DNA from: Dietzia timorensis
GTDB lineage: Bacteria > Actinomycetota > Actinomycetes > Mycobacteriales > Mycobacteriaceae
Direction: 5' to 3'
Assembly (NCBI RefSeq): GCF_001659785.1
Contig: NZ_CP015961.1
Coordinates: 2,480,001-2,544,000 of the forward strand
DNA: 64,000 nt
Part shown: positions 1 to 10,147 of the stretch, piece by piece
How positions within the stretch are numbered: position 1 is the stretch's first letter
Layout: every line of letters begins with the position of its first letter
Program-made: the position numbers and the translations under genes
Notes under the pieces: model-generated
The model's input: only the letters and a program-made list of their open reading frames with translations
Told to the model about the DNA's origin: nothing
The model's database searches: none

Positions 1-452
1 CGATCGGGAAACACCTGATCCTGCTGTAACAACATGGCGCCGCCGGAGTCGACGAGATAGATGCACGGCAGGTGGTTCATCGCGGCGATCTCCTGCGCGC
101 GGAGATGCTTTTTCACGGTCTCCGGATAGTAGGTGCCACCGGACACCGTCGCATCATTGGCGATGATGAGGCATTCGCGCCCGGAGACGCGGCCGATACC
201 TGCTATCACCCCCGCAGCAGGTGCCTTTCCCTCGTACATCCCGTAGGCGGCGAGCGGCGCGATTTCGAGGAACGGGCTACCCGGGTCGAGCAGACCGTCG
301 ATGCGGTCGCGAGCCGGCAGCTTGCCCCGCTCGATGTGGCGCGTACGCGCCTTCTCCCCGCCGCCGGCGGCGACCTCCTCGCGCGCGGCGCGCAGTTCTT
401 CGAGGAGTTCGATGTGCGCCGTGCGGTTCTCACCGGGCGTGCGTGAAGCCAT
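1..452 (-). CDS. Acyl-CoA carboxylase beta (carboxyltransferase) subunit, partial
   Basis: This is the N-terminal 150 residues of a biotin-dependent acyl-CoA carboxylase carboxyltransferase subunit; the gene runs off the left edge. I translated it directly, because it has no stop inside the window. It opens [20 protein letters not shown]. Further on it carries [20 protein letters not shown] and [18 protein letters not shown], which form the acyl-CoA-binding N-lobe. The VFPD ending is typical of methylcrotonyl-CoA carboxylase beta (AccD1 type) rather than propionyl-CoA carboxylase. Such enzymes carboxylate branched acyl-CoA in leucine breakdown. The gene is divergent from the ferredoxin oxidoreductase. 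The family is clear; the exact substrate is inferred. Confidence 0.85.
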   Translation of the reverse strand, partial: MASRTPGENRTAHIELLEELRAAREEVAAGGGEKARTRHIERGKLPARDRIDGLLDPGSPFLEIAPLAAYGMYEGKAPAAGVIAGIGRVSGRECLIIANDATVSGGTYYPETVKKHLRAQEIAAMNHLPCIYLVDSGGAMLLQQDQVFPD

Positions 453-723
453 TCCTCGTCCCCTGACCGTTTCCGGTCGAGTCCAGGTCTCCCCGAACCC
501 AACTTCGGTTACTTTCGATTAACTGTAATTCGATAGTAGTGATACCCCTCACAATTGTCCACCGAATCAGAAGTTGTGGCGCAGTTCACATCGATTGGGT
601 ATGTTTTGGATCACACGCAGTTGCGCATCCGCACCTGCGAAGTGCGCATGGAGCGCGTCACCACCCCCGACGCGCTCCCGCCGTGCGCGACAACGATGAA
701 TACGAAACGGTTCGGTGACCCCC
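453..723. promoter_or_regulatory. Divergent promoter region between carboxylase and oxidoreductase genes
   Basis: This spacer separates two divergent genes. It contains a conspicuous AT-rich patch at about 505-560 with an imperfect inverted repeat (CGATTAA-CTG-TAATTCG, about 516-532), a plausible place for a promoter and regulator site. I could not fix -35 and -10 boxes with confidence. Confidence 0.4.
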
Positions 724-3700
724 ATGACCTCAGTACTCGGCCCCCATCGGCACAGCGACGCGGAGCACCTCGGCGACTTCTCGCTCGAGGACCGCTACAC
801 CCGCGAATCCGGGACGATCTTCTTGTCCGGCATTTCCGCGCTGGTCCGCATGGTTCGCGATCGGGCGATCATCGATCGCCGCCTCGGGCTCCACACCGGT
901 TCGATGATCTCCGGGTACGAGGGCTCACCACTGGCCGGATACGATCTCGAGATCTCCCGCCGCGCCCACAGGTTCCTCGACCCCTTCGATGTGCACCATC
1001 GCCCCGCCGTCAATGAGGAATTGGGCGCAACCACCGTGATGGGCTCGCAGCTCGCCGGCACCGCCGGCACGCTCGCCTCGACCCCGAATTCCGCCGCACG
1101 CCCGCTCGACGGAGTCGTCGGTTATTGGTACGGAAAGGCGCCGGGGCTCGACCGCGCGACCGACGCCCTGCGGCACGCGAACCTCATCGGCACCGGGTCC
1201 CGCGGCGGAGCGGTGGCCCTCGTCGGCGACGACCCGGGCGCCAAATCCTCGACTGTCCCCTGCGCCTCGGAGATGGCGCTCGCCGACATGTACATGCCGA
1301 TCCTCTACCCCGCCGATTCCCAGGACATACTCGACCTCGGCGTGCACGCCGCACTCATGTCGCGAGCCTCCGGACTGTGGACCTCGCTGAAGATCTCCGC
1401 GCACGTAGCCGACGGATCGTCGACTGCCGTCGTATCCCCCGACCGCATCACTCCAGTCCTCGAGCCTCTCGGCGAAAGCCCGCACGTTCCGAGCGGGAAG
1501 TTGCTCGGACGCAATCTCATGGAGCTCGAGCAGAATCAGCTCACCACCCGCATCCCGCGGGCCCTCGAGTATGCGCGGATCAACGGCATCAATAAGCTCA
1601 TCACCCACACACCCGACGACCGTATCGGGATCGTCGCCGCCGGCAAGACGTATATGGACGTGCGCTCGGCGCTGTTGCGCATGGGGCTCGACGAGGAGGA
1701 ACTCCATCGCCGCGGCGTCCGCCTGCTCAAGCTCGGCATGGTCTACCCGATGGAGCGCGAGATGCTCTTCCGCTTCGTCGACGGGCTCAGCGAGGTCATC
1801 GTCGTCGAAGAAAAGCGCGACTTCATCGAAACCATGATCCGCGAGATCCTCTACGACCGCCCCCACAACCCGAACGTGCGCGGCAAGTCCAACGAGGATG
1901 GCTCCACATTGTTCTCCCGTTTCGGCGAGCTCGACATCGATTCGGTGACCCGCGGTCTCGCCCACCGTCTCGGCGCAGTTCACCACATCGAGGCCGCGCA
2001 GCGCTGGCTCGACACCGAAACTCGTCGTCCCACGCGCATCGAGCTCCCCCTCATCCAGCGCACCCCCTACTTCTGTAGTGGCTGCCCGCACAATGCGTCG
2101 ACAAAGACGGCCGATGGCACCCTGGTCGGAGCCGGCATCGGCTGCCACGCAATGGTGCTGCTACAGCCGGAGGAGCAGGTCGGCAATGTCGTCGGCGTCA
2201 CGCAGATGGGCGGCGAGGGAGCGCAGTGGATCGGCATGGCCCCGTTCGTCGGCGAGCGCCACTTCGTGCAGAACCTGGGCGATGGCACCCTCGACCACTC
2301 CGGCTCACTCGCGATCCGTGCGGCCGTCGCCGCCGGGGACAACATCACCTACAAGTTGTTGTTCAACGGCACGGTCGCGATGACCGGCGGGCAGGACGCG
2401 GTCGGCGGCAAATCGCTGGTCGAGACGCTGCGCATGCTGCAGGCGGAGAAGGTCGCGAAGATCATCGTCACCACCGACGATGAAAAGCGCACTCGCCATC
2501 TCGGCCTTCCCGCAGGTGTCGAGGTCCGCGATCGCGCGGACATGATCGAGGTGCAACGCGAACTCGCCGCCGTCCCCGGGGTCACCGTGCTCGTGCACGA
2601 CCAGCACTGCGCGGCCGAGAAGCGCCGAGGGCGCAAGCGCGGCGCCTTCCCCACGCCCACCCAGCGGGTGGTCATCAACGAGCGGATCTGCGAGGGCTGC
2701 GGCGACTGCGGCAAGAAGTCGAACTGCCTCTCGGTGCACCCCGTCGATACCGAGTTCGGCCGCAAGACCCAGATCGACCAGTCCTCCTGCAATCTCGATT
2801 TCTCCTGTTTGTCAGGCGATTGCCCATCGTTCGTCACGGTCACCCCGGGCGAGACCAAGAAGGTGCCCACCGCGCGTGCCGCCACGTTGGACGCCGCCGT
2901 CCTCCCCGCGCCTAACCCGGAGAAGTATGACGGCGGAGGCGCTGGTTTCTCCATGCGCATCACCGGCATCGGCGGAACCGGGGTCGTCACCGTGTCCGCG
3001 GTTCTCGCCACGGCCGCAGTGATTGACGGCAAGCATTCGCGCACCCTCGATATGACCGGGCTCGCGCAGAAGGGCGGCGCCGTGGTCTCGGACGTGAAGA
3101 TCGCCGGGACGCCGCTGCCGCAGGCCGCGAAGGTCGCGACCGCGAGCTGCGATCTGTATCTGTGCGCCGACGGTCTCGTGGGCGCGGACCAGACCAACCT
3201 CAAAGTGGCTTCGCCCGAACGCACCGTCTCGGTGTTGTCCACCGCGAAGATCCCCACCGGCAAGATGGTCATCGACACGCGGACCTCCTACCCCGCTGCT
3301 TCCGAGGTCTCCGGACGGATCGGCGCAAGTTCGCGCCGCGTCGTCGCGCTCGACCCGATGGAGCTGTCCACGCAGCTCTTCGGGGATACGTCGGCGGCGA
3401 ACATGGTGCTCGTCGGCGCCGCCTACCAGTCCGGAGCGCTGCCCATCAGCGCGGAGTCCATCGAGCGCGCGATCGAGCTCAACGGCGTCGCGGTGGACCG
3501 CAACATTCAATCCTTCCGCCGCGGCCGCCAGGCGGTAGCCGACCCCGCCGCAGTCACCGCGGAAGTCGAGCGCCTGCATCCGGCTCCCACACCCCGCGTG
3601 CTTTCGGGTGAGGAACGCGCAATCCTCGCGAGCGTCGAGTCGAGCGGCAACCGTCTCGCAGACATTCTCACCGTTCGCGTACCGGAGCTGCTCGCCTACC

Positions 3701-4290
3701 AGGATGCGCGCTACGCGCAGCGTTATGCGGACCGCGTCGAATCAGTGCGGCGCACCGAGGACGCTGTCTCGCCGGGATCGACAGTGCTCGCAGAGGCCGT
3801 CGCCACCTACCTGTTCAAGCTGATGGCCTACAAGGACGAGTATGAGGTCGCCCGCCTCGCCATCGATCCGGAATTCGCCGCGCAGATCACAGAGGATTTC
3901 GGCGAGGGCGCGAAGATGGCGGTTCGCCTCCATCCGCCGCTCCTGCGCGCAATGGGGATGAGGAACAAGATCGCGCTCGGCGATTGGGCCCGGCCCGCGC
4001 TCGTCGGTCTTGCCAAGGCGAAGCGACTTCGCGGCACGAAGATCGACGTATTCGGCCGCACCGAGGCGCGCAAGCTGGAACGCGAGATCCTCGCCGAGTA
4101 CGAGGTGTTCGTCGACCGACTCGTCCACCACATGCGTGCGGCACGCCCGGACGCCATGTGGCTCGCACGGGCTGCTGCGGCCGCGGAGTTGCCAGACATG
4201 GTGCGCGGCTACGAAGAGATCAAGGAGCACAACGCCGCCGAGTACCGCACGGAGATGGCGGAGCGCACTGCGGAACTCTTCGCCGGCTGA
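724..4290 (+). CDS. Fused indolepyruvate ferredoxin oxidoreductase family protein
   Basis: A single 1188-residue polypeptide joins the alpha (thiamine-diphosphate) and gamma (2-oxoacid) parts of indolepyruvate:ferredoxin oxidoreductase. The family oxidatively decarboxylates aryl- or branched-chain 2-oxoacids to acyl-CoA and reduces ferredoxin. The motif CSGCPHNASTK, near residue 450, begins the TPP-binding half. A cysteine-rich stretch at about residues 655-700 (ICEGCGDCGKKSNC, then FSCLSGDC) should bind Fe-S clusters. The MRITGIGGTGVVTVSAVLA segment, near residue 742, starts the gamma domain. A GTG lies nine bases upstream at 715; I prefer the ATG because GGTGA precedes it. The gene lies opposite a branched acyl-CoA carboxylase, so a role in amino-acid catabolism is likely but inferred. 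Confidence 0.88.
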   Translation: MTSVLGPHRHSDAEHLGDFSLEDRYTRESGTIFLSGISALVRMVRDRAIIDRRLGLHTGSMISGYEGSPLAGYDLEISRRAHRFLDPFDVHHRPAVNEELGATTVMGSQLAGTAGTLASTPNSAARPLDGVVGYWYGKAPGLDRATDALRHANLIGTGSRGGAVALVGDDPGAKSSTVPCASEMALADMYMPILYPADSQDILDLGVHAALMSRASGLWTSLKISAHVADGSSTAVVSPDRITPVLEPLGESPHVPSGKLLGRNLMELEQNQLTTRIPRALEYARINGINKLITHTPDDRIGIVAAGKTYMDVRSALLRMGLDEEELHRRGVRLLKLGMVYPMEREMLFRFVDGLSEVIVVEEKRDFIETMIREILYDRPHNPNVRGKSNEDGSTLFSRFGELDIDSVTRGLAHRLGAVHHIEAAQRWLDTETRRPTRIELPLIQRTPYFCSGCPHNASTKTADGTLVGAGIGCHAMVLLQPEEQVGNVVGVTQMGGEGAQWIGMAPFVGERHFVQNLGDGTLDHSGSLAIRAAVAAGDNITYKLLFNGTVAMTGGQDAVGGKSLVETLRMLQAEKVAKIIVTTDDEKRTRHLGLPAGVEVRDRADMIEVQRELAAVPGVTVLVHDQHCAAEKRRGRKRGAFPTPTQRVVINERICEGCGDCGKKSNCLSVHPVDTEFGRKTQIDQSSCNLDFSCLSGDCPSFVTVTPGETKKVPTARAATLDAAVLPAPNPEKYDGGGAGFSMRITGIGGTGVVTVSAVLATAAVIDGKHSRTLDMTGLAQKGGAVVSDVKIAGTPLPQAAKVATASCDLYLCADGLVGADQTNLKVASPERTVSVLSTAKIPTGKMVIDTRTSYPAASEVSGRIGASSRRVVALDPMELSTQLFGDTSAANMVLVGAAYQSGALPISAESIERAIELNGVAVDRNIQSFRRGRQAVADPAAVTAEVERLHPAPTPRVLSGEERAILASVESSGNRLADILTVRVPELLAYQDARYAQRYADRVESVRRTEDAVSPGSTVLAEAVATYLFKLMAYKDEYEVARLAIDPEFAAQITEDFGEGAKMAVRLHPPLLRAMGMRNKIALGDWARPALVGLAKAKRLRGTKIDVFGRTEARKLEREILAEYEVFVDRLVHHMRAARPDAMWLARAAAAAELPDMVRGYEEIKEHNAAEYRTEMAERTAELFAG

Positions 4291-4318
4291 GCAATAAGTC
4301 GCGGCCCAAGATGACGGA

Positions 4319-4362
4319 GCCGAGGCCGAGTGTCCGCGGAGCGCGGACTACTCGGCCTCGGC
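4319..4362. terminator. Strong convergent hairpin terminator
   Basis: GCCGAGGCCGAGT (4319-4331) pairs perfectly with ACTCGGCCTCGGC (4350-4362). An inner 5-bp stem (GTCCG/CGGAC) and one bulged T lie between them. It sits between the oxidoreductase stop and the TetR gene and covers the last codons of the TetR gene, so it can serve both strands. There is no clear U run. Confidence 0.6.
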
Positions 4363-4989
4363 GGTCAACGAAGCGCGGACCATCGCCGTCAGCAAGTGGC
4401 GCAGGTATTCGCGCGGAGCGCGGGGAAAACGCGGGCTCGAGTTGAGCAGCCCGATGCCGCCGGAGACGCGGATGCGCGCCGAGGTGTCGTCGAGCGCGGG
4501 GTTGTGCCCCTGGAGTGCCTTGGTCCAGATGTCGAGGTACTGGCGCTGGAGCGAACGCACCTTTCGGCGCGCGGATTCCGGGAGCACCTCAAGGTCGCGG
4601 TATTGCACGGAGATCAAAGCGGGCTCGGTAATGACGAAGTCGACGTGCACCGCGATCAGCCCCTCGAGGCGCGCAGCCGGATCCGATTCGGACGCGACTA
4701 CGGCCTCCGCGGCGGCATGCAGCCGCTCGGAAATGTCGGTGAGCATCTCCATGAGCAAGTCCTCTTTCGAGGAGAAGTGGCGGTACATCGCTGGGCCGGA
4801 CACACCGACGGCCTGGCCGATATCGTCGAGCCGGACGCCTCGAAAACCGTGCTTGGACATCAGCTTCGAAGCTGCCGTGAGGATTTCCTCGCGCCGCTCC
4901 GCCTTCGCCCGCGCCCGCGGGGTGAGCCGTATTTCGTCCTCGCTATCGGCCTGTAACGCGCTCCTTGTGCTCCTGATCACACCCGCCAC
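4348..4989 (-). CDS. TetR family transcriptional regulator
   Basis: A 213-residue TetR-type repressor. The helix-turn-helix lies at about residues 30-75 (EEILTAASKLMSKHGFRGVR, then DIGQAVGVSGPAMYRHFSSK). The C-terminal half is the ligand-binding and dimerisation domain. The assumed GTG start lies one base after the stop of the CPBP protease gene, which suggests translational coupling; the gene could also start further inside. A TetR gene also sits near accD1 in M. tuberculosis (Rv2506, from memory), so control of the nearby carboxylase or oxidoreductase genes is a reasonable inference. The ligand is unknown. Confidence 0.88.
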   Translation of the reverse strand: MAGVIRSTRSALQADSEDEIRLTPRARAKAERREEILTAASKLMSKHGFRGVRLDDIGQAVGVSGPAMYRHFSSKEDLLMEMLTDISERLHAAAEAVVASESDPAARLEGLIAVHVDFVITEPALISVQYRDLEVLPESARRKVRSLQRQYLDIWTKALQGHNPALDDTSARIRVSGGIGLLNSSPRFPRAPREYLRHLLTAMVRASLTAEAE

Positions 4990-4990
4990 G

Positions 4991-5803
4991 TTACCCTGCT
5001 GCCGCAGCGGTCAACAAGGTGATGGCCACTAAGGCGTTATTAACCGAGTGGAGAATTATCCCAGGCACGACCGACCGATACCATTCGGCCATGATGCACA
5101 GGCTGAACCCGATAACGGCGAGATACGGGAAGCCAACGGCCACGAGATGAACGATTGCGAATGCGCAACCGGCGAGCGCGGCACCTCCCCACCGGCCGAG
5201 CCGCGTGCGGATCATCCCGAACACGACGCCCCGAAAGAACAGCTCCTCCCACACCGGAACCACGCCGCATATCAGGATGACGCCGATCGCCACGACCGGC
5301 AGGGACGTCCCCACGAGCACGTCCTCGACCGAGCCCTGCGCCGGCTCTGCAGATGTAAAGGGAGCGATGACTGCGATCTGCACGACCAATGCCGACACGA
5401 TGACCAGCGGTATCTGCCACAGGAGATTCCACATCGACCGCGCTGGCGGCCGCCAGCCGATCACGTCCCAACGCCCACCGAGCGGTGACACGACGAATGC
5501 CCACATACCGATGCCCATCACCACGGACGAGCCCAGCAGCACGAGAATGAACAGAGCCGTCGTCGACGCCCCATCCCGTACGAAGGACACCACAAATAGT
5601 GCGAAGATCAGCGCGGCGAAGTAGCCGACCACGAGCGCAATGATCTTGAGGACGGCAAGCACGCCGAACTTCCCGCCGAGCGGTGAGGACCAGCGCGCAG
5701 AAGCAGGACCCCACGTCGGCGCCTGCACGGTCGCGGCTACCCGCGCCGGCTGCTGGAGCCCGCCGCCGGCGGGAAAACGTTGGTCCTGGCTGGGCTGGAA
5801 CAT
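4991..5803 (-). CDS. CPBP family intramembrane metalloprotease
   Basis: A 270-residue polytopic membrane protein of the CPBP (CAAX protease and bacteriocin-processing) family. The glutamate-rich catalytic motif is WEELFFRGVVFG. It is followed by FAIVHL and a final HSVNNAL histidine motif, the usual set of metal and catalytic residues. About 40 hydrophilic, proline/glutamine-rich residues precede the first membrane helix. The substrate is unknown. The gene lies directly upstream of, and nearly touches, the TetR gene on the same strand, and follows purH by 25 bases. Confidence 0.85.
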   Translation of the reverse strand: MFQPSQDQRFPAGGGLQQPARVAATVQAPTWGPASARWSSPLGGKFGVLAVLKIIALVVGYFAALIFALFVVSFVRDGASTTALFILVLLGSSVVMGIGMWAFVVSPLGGRWDVIGWRPPARSMWNLLWQIPLVIVSALVVQIAVIAPFTSAEPAQGSVEDVLVGTSLPVVAIGVILICGVVPVWEELFFRGVVFGMIRTRLGRWGGAALAGCAFAIVHLVAVGFPYLAVIGFSLCIMAEWYRSVVPGIILHSVNNALVAITLLTAAAAG

Positions 5804-5828
5804 AGAGAGATCCGAACTCGCTGGCGCC

Positions 5829-7457
5829 TCAGTGGAAGAAGTGGCGCGCCCCGGTGAGGTACATCGTGATCCCCGCCTTCTCTGCGGCTTCGATCACCTC
5901 GCCGTCACGCACGGATCCGCCCGGCTGGACAACCGCCTTCACCCCTGCGTCAATAAGAACCTGGAGCCCATCGGCGAACGGGAAGAACGCATCCGAGGAC
6001 GCCACGGCGCCGGCCGCACGCTCGGTCCCGGCCCGCTGCACCGCGAGGTGCGCGGAGTCGACGCGGTTGACCTGACCCATCCCCACGCCGACCGTGGCGC
6101 CGCCCGAGGCGAGCAGGATCGCGTTCGACTTCACCGCACGTCCGGCCCGCCACGCGAACACGAGGTCGCGCAGAACCTCGTCGGACACGTCCTCGCCGCA
6201 CGCCTTGGTCCAGCCCGAGGCGACATCGCCCGGGGCGTCGAGTACGTCGCGGGACTGCAGTAGCGCGCCGCCGGTGATCTGCTTGCGCTCGATCCGCTCC
6301 TCGGGCACGGGCGCGGTGAGGATCCGGATGTTCTTCTTTCCCTGCAGGATCTCCACGGCCCCGTCCTCGTACGACGGTGCGATGATCACCTCGGTGAAGA
6401 TCTCTGCGACCTGCTTGGCCATCTCGACCGTTACCTCGCGGTTCACCGCGATCACGCCGCCGAACGCGGACAGCGGATCGCAGGCGTGCGCCGCGCGGTG
6501 CGCCGCGGCCACATCGCCCGCGACCGCGATCCCGCACGGGTTCGCGTGCTTGATGATCGCCACGCACGGCTCGGCGTGATCGAACGCGGCTCGCCACGCG
6601 GCGTCGCCGTCCTGGTAGTTGTTGAAGCTCATTTCCTTGCCGTGCAGCTGCGTCGCCTGCGCGATCCCCGGCGCTGCCGCCGCGTCGGTGTACAGTGCGG
6701 CGGACTGGTGCGGGTTCTCCCCATACCGCAGCGTCGCCTTGCGCTGCAGCGACTGTCCTGTCCACACCGGGAACTCCGACTGCTCCACGGCCTCACCGCT
6801 TACGCTGTCGCCGCTGGTCTTCTCGGTGATCCACGTCCCCACTGCGACGTCGTACGCTGCGGTATGACGAAACGCCTCGGCCGCGAGCGCGCGCCGCTGA
6901 GACAGCGTGAACCCGCCACCGGCCACCGCCTCGGCGACCGCGCCGTACGACTCCGGCGACACGACGACGCCCACCGACGGGTGGTTCTTCGCCGCCGCGC
7001 GCACCATCGACGGCCCGCCGATATCGATCTGCTCGACGCATTCGTCGTAGTTCGCGCCCGAGGCCACGGTTTCGGTAAACGGGTACAGGTTCACGATCAC
7101 CAGGTCGAACGGCGCGACGCCAAGCTCGGCGATCTGCTCGAGGTGCTCAGGCTTGCGGGTATCGGCGAGGATGCCGGCGTGGACGCGCGGGTGCAGCGTC
7201 TTTACACGCCCTTCGAGGCATTCAGGGAAATCGGTGAGCTGCTCGACCGGCGTCACGTCCACCCCGGCCTCGGCGATCTGCTTCGCCGTAGACCCGGTCG
7301 AGACGATCTCCACGCCGGCCTCGCCGAGCGCCTTGGCGAGTTCGACGAGCCCGGTCTTGTCGTACACGCTGACGAGAGCGCGACGGATCGGGCGCTTCGT
7401 CTCGGCGTCGCGGGGGTCGCCGGTGAGTTCGGGGACGGACGAGGAGTTCGCGGACAT
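5829..7457 (-). CDS. purH: Bifunctional AICAR formyltransferase / IMP cyclohydrolase
   Basis: PurH performs the last two steps of purine synthesis: formyl transfer to AICAR from 10-formyl-THF, then ring closure to IMP. The 542 residues match the family length plus a short N-terminal extension. The N-terminal cyclohydrolase domain begins [20 protein letters not shown]. The transformylase domain carries [13 protein letters not shown] and [20 protein letters not shown], with the end matching other PurH proteins ([10 protein letters not shown]). It lies 74 bases downstream of purN on the same strand, the usual actinobacterial pair. Confidence 0.97.
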   Translation of the reverse strand: MSANSSSVPELTGDPRDAETKRPIRRALVSVYDKTGLVELAKALGEAGVEIVSTGSTAKQIAEAGVDVTPVEQLTDFPECLEGRVKTLHPRVHAGILADTRKPEHLEQIAELGVAPFDLVIVNLYPFTETVASGANYDECVEQIDIGGPSMVRAAAKNHPSVGVVVSPESYGAVAEAVAGGGFTLSQRRALAAEAFRHTAAYDVAVGTWITEKTSGDSVSGEAVEQSEFPVWTGQSLQRKATLRYGENPHQSAALYTDAAAAPGIAQATQLHGKEMSFNNYQDGDAAWRAAFDHAEPCVAIIKHANPCGIAVAGDVAAAHRAAHACDPLSAFGGVIAVNREVTVEMAKQVAEIFTEVIIAPSYEDGAVEILQGKKNIRILTAPVPEERIERKQITGGALLQSRDVLDAPGDVASGWTKACGEDVSDEVLRDLVFAWRAGRAVKSNAILLASGGATVGVGMGQVNRVDSAHLAVQRAGTERAAGAVASSDAFFPFADGLQVLIDAGVKAVVQPGGSVRDGEVIEAAEKAGITMYLTGARHFFH

Positions 7458-7531
7458 TGAGTCGCCTTTCGCGTTGTGGACCGGGACGTAGCTGGAAACA
7501 AGAAACCTTGGAATGACGCCGGACGTGGCGG

Positions 7532-8203
7532 CTAGCCGGGCCGACGCGTTGCCGCGCCGGCGAGATCGACTTCGCCCACCGCGATCCCGACGAGCGTCGA
7601 AACGATGAGCTCACGCTCGAGCACCTTGATCCGCTCGTGCAGCTGATCTTCGGTTTCGCCGGCGTTGATGCCAAGGGCGCGTTGCGCGAGGATCGGCCCG
7701 GTGTCCACGCCCGCGTCGACGAGGTGCACGGTGCAGCCGGTGATCTTCACGCCATACGCGAGCGCGTCCCGCACGCCGTGCGCGCCGGGGAACGCCGGCA
7801 GAAGCGCCGGGTGGGTGTTGATCGTTCGACCGGCGAACGCGTCGATGAACCGCGGCCCGAGGATCTTCATGAACCCCGCCGACACCACCAGGTCCGGCGA
7901 CGCCCCGGCAACGGCCTCGCTCAGCGCGACATCCCACGCGGCGCGGTCTTGATATTCGCCCACAGGCACCACCTGCGTCCTGACGCCGAACGCCTGCGCC
8001 CGCGATACCGCCTCACACTCGCGATCGGTGAACACGGCGACGACATCGACCGGCGCCAATCCGGAGTTCGCCGCGTCGAGAATTGCCTGGAGCAGCGTGC
8101 CGCCACCGGACGCGAGAACGACGATGCGCAGCTGCTGGGCCGCCTCCTGAGGCGCGGGCGCGGGCGCGTGGCGCGCGTGCGCGTTGTCTTCGGTGGAACT
8201 CAC
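7532..8203 (-). CDS. purN: Phosphoribosylglycinamide formyltransferase
   Basis: PurN transfers a formyl group from 10-formyl-THF to GAR in purine synthesis. The 223-residue protein has a hydrophilic 25-residue leader, then the nucleotide-binding start [20 protein letters not shown]. The catalytic region carries [20 protein letters not shown], with the Asn and His of the active site, and the Asp in [13 protein letters not shown]. purH follows on the same strand and the perM-like gene precedes it, the same order as M. tuberculosis Rv0955-Rv0957. Confidence 0.96.
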   Translation of the reverse strand: MSSTEDNAHARHAPAPAPQEAAQQLRIVVLASGGGTLLQAILDAANSGLAPVDVVAVFTDRECEAVSRAQAFGVRTQVVPVGEYQDRAAWDVALSEAVAGASPDLVVSAGFMKILGPRFIDAFAGRTINTHPALLPAFPGAHGVRDALAYGVKITGCTVHLVDAGVDTGPILAQRALGINAGETEDQLHERIKVLERELIVSTLVGIAVGEVDLAGAATRRPG

Positions 8204-8260
8204 AGGCGGTGCGGTCTCCTCTTCGAAGCGGAAGCTGTCGATGGCGGGTTGCGATGCCGC

Positions 8261-10093
8261 CTAGTCTAGTCTCTCGCCCTCGCCGGGCTCGCTGTCGCTT
8301 CCCTCACCGGCCTCGGCCTCCGCCCCGAACCCCGCGTCAACTCCGGTTCCCTGGTTCCCTACCGGCTCCGCCTCGTCCGCGTCCTCGGTCCATCCGTCGG
8401 CGGCTTCGGCCTCGGCGAGCATCTGCTCGGTGATCACCGGAAACTCGTCGGTGATGTCTCGTTCGGAGTCTTCGGTGCCAAACACCTTCTTCTCCACGAC
8501 GGCGGGCGATTGGTCGCCCTGGCCCTCGCTCGGCTCGGACGTGGAGGCCTCGGCGGTGGTTTCGGGCACCGAGCGGTCCTCGACGGACGCGGCATCGTCG
8601 GCCCCACCGGCGGCAGGTACGGCGTCCTCCGCAGCCCCTACCGAAGTATCGGCGGCGGACGCTTCGCTCGCGGCCTGGTCCTGCGCCGTCGCGGACGCGG
8701 GGCCCTGCGAGTCGGCACCTCCGCCGTCATGCGTGGGGGTCGTGTCTTCGGTTCCGGACGCGGCGCCAGCGGCGGCTGCTCCGGCGGCGGCACCCGCGCC
8801 GGCCGCTCCGGCGGCTGCGCCCTGGCCACCGTGGGCTGCGTTCTTCGCGGCGACGCGCTCGCGGCGCTGGCGGATCCTGTCCGCCGCGGCGGTGCGCTTT
8901 CGTTCAACTCCGACGAGCGACAGTGCCATGGTCGCTGAGCCGAGCACACCCATCCATGCGACGATGAGCAGGCAAGTCAGACCGAGAGGGTAGCCGGCGC
9001 TACCGAGAAGGCCGACATTCCCTCCGACGAGGAAGCGCGCGAGCACCGACACCACGACGGCGGTGGCCGCGGCGACGAGGCATGCGAACACGCCATCACG
9101 TGTCGCGGCGAACCATCGGGCGCTGTAGCGCGCGATGAGCACCGCTGCCAGCGCGGCCGCAACGAGAGCGAGCTGCCACCACCACGACGGCTGCGACGCG
9201 GGCCAGGCCGCGAGAATCGGCAGCGCCGGAAGGTCGCCGGGTGCCACGGTGAACACGCTCGCCGAGGCGTCGCCGATGTTGGCCTGCCCGCCGACGACCG
9301 CGGCGGAGCCGAGCGCGAAGACGTTCGGGGCGTAGCCGACCGACAGCAGGAACAACGCCACCAGGCCCCAGGCATCGCCCTCTGCGGTGCCGAACAGCAT
9401 CCCCAGATCGGACCAGTTGATAAGGAAGAAAATGATGCCGACGATCCCGGAGATCACCCACGTGGCGGCGACGAACGCCCCGCCCATGTGGAGGCCGGCG
9501 ACCACATAATTCGGCACTTGCTTGCGCACCCACCGCACGTGCGCCCACCAGAGCCCCGCCGTCACCGACACCAGATTGACGACGACGGTCCACAGCAACG
9601 CTATGCCGACTCCGTCGACGCGTGCGGGGAAATCGGTACTGGCGGTGTCGAGCACGGTCGCCGCGAGCCCGGTCACGATCACCGGGATGAGCACCATGAC
9701 GACGGTGGTCAACGCCGCCGCTCTGTGCGCCGCCTCCATCTGGTCAGTCGGCACCCCGGGCATCGCGCTCGACACCGACTCCTCGGCCTCAAGCGCATAG
9801 GGCATTGCGGTGACCCTCGCCTGCCAAGCGACCGCAAAGCCGTAGAGCAGCGTCGGGACAAGCGGAAGCACGCTGAGCGTCACGCCGTCCGCGGAAAGCG
9901 GCGCCTGATTCACGGCGAGCCACATCGTCGACACGAAGTGCGGCATCGACGCGAACTCGCGACGCATCGCGAGCAGCGCTATAAGCGTCAAGGCCACGAG
10001 AAGAGCGAGGGTGACCCCGACGGGAACGACCGCCGACGTCAACAATTTGGGCACGCCGATTTTCGGCGATGCCCCTCGGTCTCTCGAACTCAT
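8261..10093 (-). CDS. perM: PerM-like (DUF6350) integral membrane protein with long acidic tail
   Basis: A 610-residue protein. About ten hydrophobic segments fill residues 1-420, starting LLTSAVVPVGVTLALLVALT. A long low-complexity tail follows, first Ala/Gly-rich (GGQGAAAGAAGAGAAAGAAA), then strongly acidic. M. tuberculosis PerM (Rv0955) is a membrane protein needed for division under stress; the identity rests on position (between the 34 kDa antigen gene and purN) and on topology. The tail makes it clearly longer than the mycobacterial protein (about 455 residues). I chose ATG 10093 (MSSRDRGASPK), 21 codons inside the longest frame; GGAG lies upstream. The longer frame would read into the upstream terminator. 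Confidence 0.8.
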   Translation of the reverse strand: MSSRDRGASPKIGVPKLLTSAVVPVGVTLALLVALTLIALLAMRREFASMPHFVSTMWLAVNQAPLSADGVTLSVLPLVPTLLYGFAVAWQARVTAMPYALEAEESVSSAMPGVPTDQMEAAHRAAALTTVVMVLIPVIVTGLAATVLDTASTDFPARVDGVGIALLWTVVVNLVSVTAGLWWAHVRWVRKQVPNYVVAGLHMGGAFVAATWVISGIVGIIFFLINWSDLGMLFGTAEGDAWGLVALFLLSVGYAPNVFALGSAAVVGGQANIGDASASVFTVAPGDLPALPILAAWPASQPSWWWQLALVAAALAAVLIARYSARWFAATRDGVFACLVAAATAVVVSVLARFLVGGNVGLLGSAGYPLGLTCLLIVAWMGVLGSATMALSLVGVERKRTAAADRIRQRRERVAAKNAAHGGQGAAAGAAGAGAAAGAAAAGAASGTEDTTPTHDGGGADSQGPASATAQDQAASEASAADTSVGAAEDAVPAAGGADDAASVEDRSVPETTAEASTSEPSEGQGDQSPAVVEKKVFGTEDSERDITDEFPVITEQMLAEAEAADGWTEDADEAEPVGNQGTGVDAGFGAEAEAGEGSDSEPGEGERLD

Positions 10094-10147
10094 AGATCGT
10101 TGGCGCTCCACCCGTCCACCGTAAGGACCGGACCGGGCGGAAATGGT

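Noticed and set aside
925-2148. 407-residue open frame on the minus strand
   Set aside because: It is the antisense of the ferredoxin oxidoreductase, with Arg/Ala/Gly-rich low-information sequence typical of high-GC shadow frames.
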